A DNA stretch of 64,000 nucleotides, from NCBI GenBank assembly GCA_905250115.1, contig CAJNOI010000098.1, positions 290,397 to 354,396 on the forward strand, in the 5' to 3' direction. Shown in pieces: positions 52,427-63,901 of the stretch (position 1 is its first letter; each line of letters begins with the position of its first letter). The notes under the pieces were generated by a model, which was given only the letters and a program-made list of their open reading frames with translations, searched no databases and had not been told where the DNA came from. The stretch is from Adineta steineri. Lineage: Eukaryota; Rotifera; Eurotatoria; Adinetida; Adinetidae. A program made the position numbers and the translations under genes.

Positions 52427-54960
52427 TTATTATTCAACTATTTTACTACCAAACAAATAAATATTTTTACATTTATAGTTATACAAGTGTTTTTTCACTA
52501 ATATGCATGAAATTAAGTTTGAATTAAATTATATTTAATTTTATAAATCGACCAAGTATTTTAATGAACTAAATAATAGAAGAGAAATTGTGAAAGTATT
52601 AAGACAATATTTTATTTTACATTATAAGTTCACAATATCCATTGATTAAATCTAAACTACTAATTAGTCTTTTATTATTCGCTTACCATAAAAAGAAATA
52701 ATAGAGTTTTTTGTTGATTATGAAATAATAATTAAAATCTGAGAAAATTTTCTATTAATCCTAAATTATTCAAGAACTTTTCCACATAACATTACAAAGT
52801 TAATTTCTTCTCTTTTATCTATCAATAGAAAATAATTTCAATGAAAGATAATATCACATGTTCATTGATATAATTATCAACTAATAAAATCATCACAAAT
52901 CATTCTTATACAAAACAAAAAAACATTATAATAATAGATTAGTTAAAATCTCATATAAATTTGAGAAGAATTAAAAGATTAGTTTTATTTTTAGTAATAA
53001 ATTAGAAGAACACATTCATGGTATAAGGAAATTATAGATTATAATTTTAATCAACTTGATTTTATATCTAATATACAGCTCATTTCACACAAATTGTTTG
53101 GAAAGATAAAGAAATGTATATTAATGTTGTTCAATATAGTCCATCATACAACTATCATCAAACATACAATATAGATGTTTTTCATGTTAAATCTTAACTA
53201 ATTCAATAAATCAATGATGTTTCTTTTTTTATTTTAATATTAATTATGTTTTTCTTCCTATAACTTTAACCTCACACATTAAAAATATCTGTCAATCCTA
53301 CAGTAATTATAATTTAGCAATCAATTTGCATTAGCAATGCACAGATATAAATCTAAAATACATCTATGTCGATGTAGAAAAATAAAAAAAAATATAACAA
53401 TGATTTCATATTTTGTACTCTCCTATACTATCGCATTCTCTGTTTTTGAAAAAATAAGGTTTATAGATATATTTATTTCTATTCAAAAATTTACTTTTAT
53501 TAACTTTGTCGCTTCCGATCATTCACTCATCAACCAATAAAGAAAAAAATAAATCATAACGTTTGAGAAAGTCAAAAGAAAACAAAATATTATTTTTCAA
53601 AATTAAATTTCAACCATAAAAATAATGTTTTGCTGGAGGTTAATACTATAATTTACTCTGATTAAGATTATGGTGTTAACACCCTGGCAAAATATTGTTT
53701 TTCAATCATTACTGTTAAGTATTTATCATAGTAATCCTTTGAGGACCGGTTCTTTTTCTCTATACTTTAACATAAATCAATCAACAGTTCTATTTTCAAA
53801 ACAAAACTTTATGAAAACGTGTGTTCAGAAATATTTTAAAGTATGATACAGATCAAAACAAAATACAACACTACATTTAACACACTCCTAAGTTGTTTTA
53901 GTTTCTTTCTTTGGAGCTGTTGTTATATTATAGCAGATATGACATTTTCTTCTCCTTCTTCTTTCCGATGTATATTCAGTTGACTAGTTTCAAATGAGTG
54001 AAAGTGTCGAAAAGTAAGTTTCGTTAGATTCAGTAAAGGTGATCTTCATTTTTTTTCATTCTTTTGACTTTCAACAAATTCTATAATGGTCGAATTACTT
54101 TCAATCGAAATTGCAGACACTGATTTTAGCTTATAGAGTTTTTTCTTTGAAAGTCGGTTTTGTTATATTTATTATTCATCACTGGATATCTAAATAACAT
54201 AACCCAATTACAATCTAAATTATATCGGATACGTCCCTGGTAGACGCTTCAACAAAAACTTATCTCATATTGGAATTTGTGTGTTTTGAAATGCCAAAGA
54301 ACAACCATCTCTAAAGCGTTAAGATATTACATCAATATTCTTCTTTCATAATAATTCAAAAAAATCATTTCTTTCTCTATTCCTATGTTTGTATAGGTAA
54401 TGATTTATTCTATATGACAATAAACAGCTTCTTTTACCATAATAATCCCATCACTTGGATACTATTGTTGACTATGCAGAATATTTTCCTTTATTTTTGT
54501 ACAAAATAAACTACAATTACATATAATATATAATTAATTATAATTAAGAAATGGCATTGTATGATAACCTATTTTTTTCTCTTTTCTACATCAAAATTAT
54601 GTTAATATTAACACAACGCAGCTACAAATAAATATATACACATACGATTTTATTATTTATTTTTGATAAAGTAACAATATAGGTATAATTATTTACCTTA
54701 ATTATATTTAATTTAATAAACAATAAATGTGAATATATGAACTTCTATCTATATTATAAGGTTTCTCATGAACATCAATGTAGAATATTGATATTTATTA
54801 TATATACATATGGTGTGTCCATCCTAATTCATATTTGCACTACAATACTAAACATACATCTATACATATCTTTAAAAATCAAAATAATTCAATTAGGTAA
54901 TGTTTATAATACAATATAAATCAATTTCAAAGTAAATTAAAATAAAGATACAGTACAATC
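52427..54960. other. Intergenic AT-rich DNA, no gene seen
   Basis: No supported gene. A small fold-back of about 75 bases lies at 53,625-53,700 (ends AATGTTTTGCTGGAGGTTAA and TTAACACCCTGGCAAAATAT), probably a miniature element. The open frames at 53,337-53,540 and 54,737-54,919 are low-complexity. Confidence 0.5.
53625..53700. repeat. Small imperfect inverted repeat
   Basis: The left end TTTTGCTGGAGGTTAA is complementary, with mismatches, to TTAACACCCTGGCAAAA at the right end, about 30 bases apart. A miniature element or a chance hairpin. Confidence 0.4.
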
Positions 54961-56295
54961 TTAACAAAGATTCAAAAGTATTTTTACATTGTCTGCACCA
55001 TATACTGCAACTGCAATATATTCCCAACCATCATTATTTAAATCTTGAAAAATTATCCAATTTGGATCAGAATTATAACCTAATGGATACCAGGTTTGAT
55101 TAGTGAATCTTCCATCACCAGTACCAAAAAGAATACATATATTATTTGTACCATAATTTGCTATTGCAATATCTAACTCATAATCTCGATTAAAATCACC
55201 AACAGCAACTGATACTGTTTGAGAATCATCACCCATTGAATAACTCTGAAATAAAGAAAAATCTCCATTACCAGATCCCATAAATACAAGAATATTATTT
55301 GTTCCAGAATTTGCAACTACCAGATCCATCATAGAATCTTTGTTAAAATCTCCAATAGCTAATGATGATGGAGAAGAATTATTACCAGTTGAATAAAGTG
55401 TACTATTTAAATACATTCGATTTCCACATCCAAGAAGAATACCAATTGTATTTGTACCAGAATTAGCTGTAGCAATATCAATTTGACTATCATTATTAAA
55501 ATGACCAACAACAACTGATGAAGGTTGTGAACCTTCATTCAACATCAATATTGTTTGTCCACCAAAAGGTTGATTACCAGATGCTAGAAATACTTGAATA
55601 TCATTTTTACTTGCATCACTAATAACAAAATCTAGACGATTATCATCATTGAAATCACCAATGGCAACACCATATGCAGTTGATCCATCTCCTACAGAAG
55701 TGATCGATATACTAGCAAATGTTCCATCACTATAACCATAGAAGATACCCACATTAGTACTAGTTTCATCAACAGCAATAATATCCAATTGATTATCATT
55801 ATTAAAATCACCAATTTTTAAACTCACTGGATTAGAATTAATACCAGTGGAATATGTTGTTAAATTACCAAAACTACCATTACCATATCCATAGAATACC
55901 CCAATATTACTTGTTGCATAATTTGCAGTAGCAAGATCTAACTGTCCATCTTGATTAAAATCACCAGCAATAGCATACCATGGAGAAGAATGATCACCAC
56001 ATGAAACAAGTAGTTGTTTTGTAAAACTTCTATTCCCATATCCAAAAAATATACCTATAGCATCGATTCCTTCATTAGCAACAATAATATCTAATTGATT
56101 ATCATTATTGATATCAGAAATAGTCACTGAAGGGTGTGGTGTGGTGTGGTGTGGTGTGGGTGTGGGTGTGGGTGTGAGTGTGAGTGTGAGTACAGAAAGA
56201 GGACAAATACACTTATACGTACGCACGTACCCACACCTACATCCTAAACCTTGTCTAATTTTTTCAGACAAAATATCGTAATGTCCTATTTCCAA
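54961..56295 (-). CDS. FG-GAP/VCBS repeat protein, 5' end interrupted
   Basis: The minus strand gives about eight repeats of roughly 47 residues, each with a calcium-binding-like core such as GDFNNDNQLDIIAV, GDFNRDYELDIAIAN or GDFNQDGQLDLATAN, preceded by FFGYGNRSF-type turns. This is the FG-GAP (integrin alpha/VCBS) beta-propeller family, usually secreted or surface-exposed and common in bdelloids. Repeats run from about 56,120 to the stop at 54,961. The frame continues upstream through a GGTGT/TGTGGG simple tract (TLTLTPTPTPTPHH) to an ATG at 56,295, giving an N-terminus without signal peptide. The tract therefore seems to have replaced the natural 5' end, and the gene is probably truncated or recently repaired. 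No intron in the open part. Confidence 0.75.
   Translation of the reverse strand: MEIGHYDILSEKIRQGLGCRCGYVRTYKCICPLSVLTLTLTPTPTPTPHHTTPHPSVTISDINNDNQLDIIVANEGIDAIGIFFGYGNRSFTKQLLVSCGDHSSPWYAIAGDFNQDGQLDLATANYATSNIGVFYGYGNGSFGNLTTYSTGINSNPVSLKIGDFNNDNQLDIIAVDETSTNVGIFYGYSDGTFASISITSVGDGSTAYGVAIGDFNDDNRLDFVISDASKNDIQVFLASGNQPFGGQTILMLNEGSQPSSVVVGHFNNDSQIDIATANSGTNTIGILLGCGNRMYLNSTLYSTGNNSSPSSLAIGDFNKDSMMDLVVANSGTNNILVFMGSGNGDFSLFQSYSMGDDSQTVSVAVGDFNRDYELDIAIANYGTNNICILFGTGDGRFTNQTWYPLGYNSDPNWIIFQDLNNDGWEYIAVAVYGADNVKILLNLC
56133..56191. repeat. Interstitial telomere-like tract
   Basis: On the plus strand the tract runs through GTGTG repeats, then three TGTGGG units and three TGTGAG units. TGTGGG is the reported telomere repeat of bdelloid rotifers. 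It lies at the broken 5' end of the FG-GAP gene. Confidence 0.7.
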
Positions 56296-56814
56296 TTTAT
56301 GAATGACATAAACAGATTCAATTCAGATTGAATAGTTTCCTTAACGAAGAAAAAACAAAGTCGATACTTTTCTTTAGAGTAAAAAGTCCTTCATCCAATA
56401 AGAATGAGACCTTGAAATGTGCTGTAAATAGAAAAATTTTAATAAAATCATAAAGTATTCGTCTGAAGTTTTATTTTTTGAATAAAAAAAAGAAATCAGC
56501 AAAATGAGAATCATTCTCTTTCTCGAGAACGCACGAGAGTTTCGGTGTGAATGAAGTTTTTGGTAAGTGTGGACGTTATATTACGCTGATATTCACATTC
56601 ACCTATGCACATTCTCAAATATTATGGTTACATCTTTGCATATTTATTTTATGAACAAGAGAAAATAAAATGATTTTACATAGGACAAAATACACGTTTA
56701 GATTTAGTAGATACTATAATGTTCACACATTGTTAATTAAGGCTAATGATTGGGTCAGTATAAAATTGCATGTATTACGATAATCTAATAGTTTCTCATA
56801 TTGTTTACTTCATC
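56296..56814. other. Spacer between FG-GAP gene and racemase-like gene
   Basis: No gene recognised. It contains a short CG-containing patch (CTCGAGAACGCACGAGAG near 56,521-56,538) able to form a small hairpin. Confidence 0.45.
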
Positions 56815-57552
56815 TCACATGACTTGTCCATGCCCATGCTTTTGCATATCTACAAGTTCTAATAAAACTTCATATCCAGCGACTACTGCATCAATCACAG
56901 CTATCTTCGAACCCAAGGTAATTACAGATTGTTGTACCGTGCTCTCCAATCCACTCATTCCTGCACATCCCAAGACAATAACATCACATCCATTCTTCTC
57001 AACAAGTTCTCTGGCAGCTTCAGTTATGGCAACATTGACAATATCTTGTTCAGCAAGTTTCAGACTAGCAGGAGAAATATTAGTTGCTTTAATTCCTCCA
57101 CATCGATGATCAAGTGTCATATTACGAACACTTTTAGCAAGTAATGCCTCCCACTCTTTATTCGTTGTTACAATTCCAAATCGATGTCCTAAAAGTGTTG
57201 CATGCACAAGACTGGCTTCCATAATGCCAACCACTGGTTTATCGGTATGTTCTCGCAACATTTCGACAAGTGGATGTTCAGAGAAACAAGCAACAAGAAA
57301 ACCATCATATTGTTGAAGAAGAGGTATCAAATTGTGAATAGATGCAGCAGCAGATAAAATTTCAGTTGTAAATGATGTAATCTCAGCGGGAGCAGTGGAG
57401 GGAGCGGTAAATTGATCCACTTGACTAGACGAATAGTTTTCTAGACCGATTAAAGCTTCTGCTGCAGCAGATGTCATAGAAGATGTACTATTAGGATTTA
57501 TTAATAAAATTTTCGTTTGTATACTTGAGGGTAGAGATCTAGATGCAGGCAT
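56815..57552 (-). CDS. Asp/Glu/hydantoin racemase family protein, DCG1-like
   Basis: An intronless 245-residue frame starts at MPASRSLPSS and reads KILLINPNSTSSMTSAAAEA, the family N-terminus. The two catalytic cysteines are present in FLVACFSEHPLVEML and VIVLGCAGMSGLE. GIMEASLVHATLLGHRFGIV matches the central block. The length is close to fungal DCG1 (allantoin-pathway associated) and bacterial hydantoin racemases, which invert the chiral carbon of hydantoin-type substrates. The frame is intact, with no signal peptide, so probably cytosolic. Lack of introns and somewhat higher GC than flanks fit acquisition from a fungus or bacterium, which is inference. Precise substrate unknown. Confidence 0.85.
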   Translation of the reverse strand: MPASRSLPSSIQTKILLINPNSTSSMTSAAAEALIGLENYSSSQVDQFTAPSTAPAEITSFTTEILSAAASIHNLIPLLQQYDGFLVACFSEHPLVEMLREHTDKPVVGIMEASLVHATLLGHRFGIVTTNKEWEALLAKSVRNMTLDHRCGGIKATNISPASLKLAEQDIVNVAITEAARELVEKNGCDVIVLGCAGMSGLESTVQQSVITLGSKIAVIDAVVAGYEVLLELVDMQKHGHGQVM

Positions 57553-58704
57553 TTTTTGTTCTACGTTGTTATATATTCATTTTTTAAATCATATTCGAGG
57601 GTGCACTTTATTCCAAAGACAAAATATGTGTGATAAAATTTGGCTCTTTATTATCTTTCGTCTAGGACAAATTACTTTCGTTTATCTTTCACTTGTTACA
57701 TGTGTCGATTTTCTTTTGCACCAAATGGAAAGATATAAGTATGTAAATAACGAATGAATACATGATACATTTATACAATGTTCTCGAACATCAAACGGAA
57801 TGATTTTTTCGATTTGCTCGTCAAAATTTTTCAAAAATAATGATGAATTATAAGGAAAAATTTATCAAAAATGAAAGATATACACTTAAGTGTACTAATA
57901 GGTATACAAATATTAAATTTTCGTATTCATGTATGATATCATCCTTGTGCGACACTATCTTTTGTAATATATCAACCTTGTATAATGTAACCTTCATTAT
58001 GAAGGGAGTCTCGTCCTTGTTCTTTCTCTTTTCTTTCACCTCTCTCGTATATAAGTTTGCATTATATATAAAAATTCGTTATGTTCTTCTCTACCAGCTA
58101 CTAAATATCTCGACTATCTAACGGATGTCCACAATACTTCTATTCTTTTGAATGAGTGAGAGTGTGGGCGTATTGAAGAGAGCATCTACATCCATTCTTA
58201 ATACTTTTTCAGTTGAAATTATTTCCTTCTTTCCAAAATTTTCTTTTTCTTTGTTTTGTTACCTCTCTTCACTTTCTTGCTTGAAATGTTTCATCAAATT
58301 TCTTTTTCAAGTCAAATATATAGCTGAAAAAAAAATTCATAAAACAGTTAGAAAGATTTAATCGACAGAAAAAAGACGGCTCAAATTTGTATATACGGAA
58401 TTCTTATTAATATGAAAATAATTAAAAAATATTACTCAACAAATATCTTGATAATGATAATGATGAACGTAAGACTGGATGCATGACAGAGAGTGATCTA
58501 TGTCTGATCTTTACCTACATTGAAATCTATATTGAAATATTCTTTCATTGAAAAAACATCACAAAAAGCGTTTGTATTTTTATTTAAAATTACAAATAAA
58601 TCAATTTTCAGTTTCTTCTACTGCCGAGCAGTATTTTTAATGTCATTGAATCATTAAGTTTATGTTTAAAAAGGTAAATAAGAGAATTATTCAAAGACAT
58701 AGCA
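57553..58704. other. Intergenic DNA, no gene seen
   Basis: AT-rich; the open frames at 57,566-57,757, 57,840-58,121 and 58,152-58,361 have no recognisable domain. The first 150 bases probably include the promoter of the racemase-like gene. Confidence 0.5.
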
Positions 58705-59160
58705 ATGACAAATAACAAAACACAAAATTTTAAATGTAATAAAGAAAAAATAAACTATCCTTGTGAAGGATGTTTAAAAAGATTTTATTTTATCCATTTA
58801 ATAAAACATCGTCAAATGTTAAATGAAAAATTAAATAATATTATTAATGATTATGATCAATTAAATTGATCAATGCGGAAAGAATTAAATTAAAAAAAAA
58901 GCATAAGATTGTAAGAAAAGTATCATTAAATATTCACAAAGTTTTTGATGAAATCGAAATGATATTTAAGCATTTAACTGAACAAATTCATAGAGAAAAT
59001 GAAATTAATTTAATTATTTCAGAAATCAATTAATATAAATAGAAAATTAAAATTATAGAATTTATTCTTATACAAAAGAAAAGAACGATAAGATGTGAAA
59101 CTATATTAAATTTAAAAGCATTTTCTTCAAAGTTTGAAAAGATATTTGATTGATAAGAAT
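58705..59160 (+). pseudogene. Broken B-box-like zinc-binding protein fragment
   Basis: ATG at 58,705 reads MTNNKTQNFKCNKEKINY, then PCEGCLKRF and HLIKHRQMLNEKLNNIINDY, stopping at TGA 58,867-58,869. The Cys/His spacing (C...CEGC...H...H) followed by a helical segment resembles a B-box-type zinc finger plus coiled coil, a style I associate with expanded bdelloid families. In another frame the sequence continues (KVSLNIHKVFDEIEMIFKHL) to about 59,160 with further stops, so it looks like a decayed copy. No upstream partner exon was identified. Confidence 0.45.
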
Positions 59161-59564
59161 AAAAGTTAATTATTCTAAGAAAAACACAATGATTAATAAA
59201 AAACATATTGTTAGAATTTTATCACTTTAAATATTTTATATTAAAGTTCTTGATAAATTAGAACAATCTAAATCTTTTTATTAGTTACAATAATAATTTA
59301 TCAATAAGAATGGAAGTCTGTGAATGCATTTATCACACTCGAAATCCATCATAAATGCATATAAAATAATTTATTTATCTTGATAAATCAATTATATAAG
59401 TAGTGAAAATTCCATTCACCTTTAATGTACTTGTAAAAGAAATGAGTTTAGTGGTAAATTCATAGTATAAAATTGAAGAGAAGATCTGTGGAACTGTATA
59501 GCTCCGCAGTCAAAAGCGCTACATATAATTTATTTCTTAGTTATAGTGTAAATATCGTTCATCA
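59161..59564. other. Spacer, no gene seen
   Basis: AT-rich sequence between two broken genes. Nothing recognised. Confidence 0.45.
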
Positions 59565-60827
59565 CTAATTGATATCAGCATAGAACACACCTACACCTCC
59601 CTCCGTTTTCATCAGCCAAAAGGATATTATATAGCTGTTACCAATCGCTGTCGCGACTGATTGACCAAGAAAGTCATAGCCAGTGTTGCAATGGCCGCTA
59701 TAGCATGTATTACCAAAACCAGAGTGACAGCCACTACTGATGATGTTACCGCCATCACCGCTACTTGAACAGGAAGATGCGTATCAGGTGACCCATCCAG
59801 ATGGTACTGCTGTTGAATTCTCAAAGCTAGGATTTTGAAGAAGCTGAATTGAAGATGCATTTCGACTGACGAAAGACACGTCATTCAAATAGGAAAGTTC
59901 TCCTGCTGGTCCACCGTGTATCGTAAATGTAAGAGTAGATATTAAATTCGTTGCCGTATAGTTAAAACTAAACTGTGTCCAAGACATAGCGTTACTCATT
60001 GAAAACAGCGAACCGAGACCTGACGACGATGTGCATGACGTTGCTACAACAAATCGATATATAATAGAAAATTTGACAGAAATAGTCACTAGTTGTAGTT
60101 AGTGGCGTTGTTGTCTTTGATGTTGTTGTCGTAGTCTGTGATGTCGTAGTTGTTGTGGTAGTCTGGGATGTAGTTGATGTTGATGCAGTGACTAATGAAA
60201 GTTACATATATATGTGTACTAAGCATCTTTAGACAATAACTAGCTTGAAACTATACTATGTACTGTGAGAGAATAAGTGAGTATAGTAATCATCCTTCGA
60301 TCTCTGTTTGAGGCTGTCAGATTTCTATGTATATGGTGTAGCCCAAATTAAAATCTACAGTTTTTACTTACAGAAACATAAAAAAATTATTGTAATTTGC
60401 GCTAGCGGAGGTTAAAGCTTGATATCCCCTACGATATATACTTCGAAAGAGTACAGGCTTACTGTTAAAACTAGTTGTGCTTTGCGCTGTAACTGTAGTG
60501 GCCGATGTCATTTCGATTGTTGGTAATGAAATAAAATAAATTGAACTTTCTGAATTACTCGTTAACGAAAAAGAACTTGTATCAAGAGACAAATAAAATA
60601 GTTCACATGTTCTATTATTTGCAAAACAATTGAAAGATGAAATCGATTTCGGGCTCAAAAGCATTGTACAAAGACATTTTTCACAGGTGCCATACATTAT
60701 TGTTGAATTAGAATTCGATATTTGTAAAGAAACATTATGAATTACTGGGATATGAACTATATTACTTGATTGTACTTTGAGATGATAAAATAGTAAAACA
60801 ATGATGAAGAGTAACTCATATTTTCAT
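59565..60827 (-). pseudogene. Secreted PAN-like plus Thr-rich plus carbohydrate-binding-like protein, damaged
   Basis: The minus strand from 60,827 has ATG followed, one base out of frame, by a classic signal peptide (KYELLFIIVLLFYHLKVQS). Then comes a Cys-rich domain (MYGTCEKCLCTML, SFNCFANNRTCELFY, 60,697-60,620) of the PAN/apple-like type seen in many rotifer proteins. An intron (about 60,192-60,371) leads to a Thr-rich mucin-like exon (60,106-60,191), and a short intron leads to a lectin-like domain: TFTIHGGPAGELSYLNDVSF, LLQNPSFENSTAVPSGW, GCHSGFGNTCYSGHC and NSYIISFW, ending at TAG 59,565-59,567. Damage: the one-base frame change after the start codon and a TGA at 59,784-59,786. It would act outside the cell, perhaps binding glycans. 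Domain naming is by motif style only. Confidence 0.6.
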
Positions 60828-62710
60828 TACCACAATGAAAAATAAAATAAATAACTGTGTTACTCGGCTATTATATTACTCTGAAAAAATCTTCTCATGT
60901 ATATTACCGATCTTATCAATCAACAGTGTAAGGAACGGACGAAGATGAAATAGAATTATTTATTATTTAACGATCAGTTGTTTCCAAGTTCCAAAATCAC
61001 ACAATCATTAAATATTGGTTACACCTGTGAGTTATTGACAAATAGAAGAGAAAAGCAATCTGTCGCTTCCTATTACCTTTTCTTATTAAATATATGAATT
61101 GAAAAATCAAAAATATTGTTTTCTACTTACCATTCTTAGTGTTTTTTTATCAAATTTTTAACAAACTCAATTACAATACTGAGTATACTTGATCTTTTTT
61201 TCTGAAGAAGAGACTAAAATTTCAAAGTATATGGTGATACTGATTTTTGAGAAATAGTCAACGTTCTAAATCATACATCACTAACTTAAAATAGAGAGAA
61301 ACATATGAAAATATAATTTAAGGACAGTAAAATAAATAAAATGAAAAACAGCCGTCTATTTTCGAATATGATCTGTCTACACTGATTTCCAATTTAAACA
61401 GTCCTGCAGATGAGGCACAAATTTATCATAGTAAATATACTTCTAACAAGTATCATGTTAAAAATCTCGGAGAAAGCAACAAGTAATACCAACAAATTGA
61501 ATTAATTAAATTGGTTTTCCATTGAATGTTATTGTACTGGATCGTTTTTTTTTAAAATTAAATTTTATATACAGATGATTTCGTAAAAATTCCACGATGG
61601 TCACAGTGCACTGAAACGAGCATGAGATTAATACAAAACTTCAAAGAAAATAAATGACTGGAAGAAATTAGTTATTCTTCTTCAGATTCAAATGCATTTG
61701 GCTTTTTTTTCTTGCTTCATCATTACTCATAACGGTATTTATCTCCTATGGAGAAAAACGAATCATCATGACACATGAGTGTCGCAAAAGAATAAATTCT
61801 TGCATTATAAAAGTTCTTTCACAATACAGAGATAAATAACTTCAACGAGATAAAACCAAAAGCTTGGTTATTTTTTGTATTTCATCAACGAAAGAACAAA
61901 CGAAAAATTTCTACTCTCGAAGATTCTTTTTTGCAAAGGTGAATATGAGTTAGCAAAGTATAGTATACATATCTTCCTAGTCTGAAACTTGCTTATAATA
62001 TCGTTAGTGAGTTTAATAAAGATATGCATACAACTACAACAGCTATATAGTTGAAATGTTTGTAAAACTCTTTTTATTTGTATGCTGATATAATCGATGT
62101 AACTTTTGATAGTAATTGGGAGATTTGGTTTCCATCTACAACTAATTCGCTGAGTTGAGTTTTTTAATTTCTCCATCGTTTAGTTGAAGAAAGGATGAAA
62201 AGTTAGGTGAATGAATTCTTTGAATAGTTTGGTTATTATGTAGAATAAATGTTTGATAGGTTTAGTTGATAATAATGATTGTTTGGCTCGTTTTTCCATG
62301 TTTACAATGAAGAATTTATTTTACCTCTTGGACTGTTTTGTTTTCTTAATTAAGATTCTTTTAGCTCTTTATTGATAGCGATCGTTTTTATCTCGCTTTC
62401 TTTTCTTTTTATTTTGATATCTGAAGCCGGTTTTATCTATAATAACATTTTTTCTGCTCTTTTCTTTTTCGTCTGACGAAAAAAAAATGCGCTTGTTCTG
62501 TTTTTTGAGGACGTATTTCTTTTTTTTATTCTGCTCTAAAGTATATATACTCTTGCACGTGTAATTGATAAAATTTTTTTTTTGGTTTCATCCTGCTGAT
62601 GTATTTCATATAAAATGTAAGAAAACTATATTTACGATATAACTTTCTTATTTTTAGAGACAACAGTGACTTGCATTGTATAGATTTCTATCCATTTGCC
62701 ATTCTATAGT
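60828..62710. other. Intergenic or intronic DNA, no supported gene
   Basis: No clear gene. A short minus-strand reading near 61,675-61,730 gives KKKPNAFESEEE followed by a stop and could be a terminal exon of something unrecognised. The frame at 61,868-62,176 (minus) has no known domain. The last 60 bases, with TATTTTTAG at about 62,650, may be a leader intron of the next gene. Confidence 0.4.
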
Positions 62711-63223
62711 ATGACGGCTATATACAATACGAATGCGGGATTGTGGCCAAATAGGGATGAATATTTCTTTCGTGATCGTGACATTCAACTTATTCGTCAA
62801 AAAGGACCACGCTGTGTATCAACGACTCTTGCAATGTTGGCGGGAAAATCACCGGAAGATTTTCAAGGCAGAATGAACACGCAGGATCCATATTCTTGGT
62901 CAGAAGTACTGCAACCATATGGAATGAAGCTGGCCTACTGTACTGCAGATGTACGAAAATTGAAATTCTATATGAATGAGCTCATTGATATGGATGATCT
63001 CTTCACACTTAGCTATTATACAACTCTTGACCCGAAAGCTATTCTTGGTGATCCGAACAGTGAAGGTTGGATAACTGGCTCTCATATTGTCATTTTGCAT
63101 CGAGATAAGATTATTGATCCTGCTACAGGAACAGCAACGCAGGCAGTCGAGCATCATTGCAATAATTATCATACGAAACGTATTTTTCGCATAGTACCTA
63201 ACGATTATATTCGTGGACTTTGA
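62711..63223 (+). CDS. C39-like cysteine peptidase domain protein
   Basis: An intronless 170-residue frame from ATG 62,711 (MTAIYNTNAGLWPNRDEYFF) to TGA 63,221. A papain-like C39-type core is visible: Gln in LIRQKGPRCVSTTLAMLAG as the oxyanion residue, Cys of PRCVST as the nucleophile, His in TGSHIVILHRD, and Asp in IIDPATG. The size fits a stand-alone C39-like domain without an ABC partner. No signal peptide is evident, so cytosolic. It resembles bacterial C39-like peptidases; horizontal origin is plausible because it lacks introns and has higher GC than its neighbours. The substrate is unknown. A possible TTTTTAG acceptor at 62,652-62,658 suggests a spliced 5' leader. Confidence 0.7.
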   Translation: MTAIYNTNAGLWPNRDEYFFRDRDIQLIRQKGPRCVSTTLAMLAGKSPEDFQGRMNTQDPYSWSEVLQPYGMKLAYCTADVRKLKFYMNELIDMDDLFTLSYYTTLDPKAILGDPNSEGWITGSHIVILHRDKIIDPATGTATQAVEHHCNNYHTKRIFRIVPNDYIRGL

Positions 63224-63901
63224 GTAATAAACGCAATAATTCAATAAATCTAGAATTCATCTTTAAACAAGAGCTTGCCATCTGTTCCTTTTTATTTATT
63301 TTTTTGTTTTGTAGACGTTTTTTGATACAACAATATAATAACGTTCTATATCCATAGATAGAACTTTTCATACTCAGCGATGTAGGACATTATAAGCTAT
63401 ACTAATATTGACGTGAAACGCTCTGAGACAATGTCGGAATACGGTTGCTACCTTCTACCCGAGGCTGAATTATACATTCGATCATTTTGAAGTCGCTTAT
63501 CAAGTTTCTATGTAATAACGATAGTGGTGTTCTCTATTTCTATTTTCTATTATTGTCGTTTGTCAATACCATCGTTCTTATGCAGCTCTTCTTTTTTTTA
63601 TTAACATAATATGTTTCAAGTTGAAAGTATATCTAAATAATATAGATCTCTAACGATCAAGTAATGATGCACTTCGAATGTAAGATATCTTACGACCCAT
63701 AAGAATAAAAACTAGGGTATGAGTGTTAATGAAAATGATTATTACCTATACCCACTCATCATCATCAAGTTTAAATCAATGATTTTAATTAGAAATAGAA
63801 ATATCTATTTCTACGTCAAGCATATCATCAAGTTAAATTTTTATTTAATATAGAATATACGAGTAGATGAAACATATTTTATGTGTACATTCAATATTAT
63901 T
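63224..63901. other. Intergenic DNA, no gene seen
   Basis: 3' flanks of two convergent genes. No feature beyond simple AT-rich sequence and a CTCATCATCATCAAG patch. Confidence 0.5.

Noticed and set aside
61868-62176. 102-codon minus-strand open frame
   Set aside because: No recognisable domain and no supporting exon structure; treated as chance.
62900-63244. 114-codon minus-strand frame over the peptidase
   Set aside because: Antisense shadow of the better supported C39-like gene.
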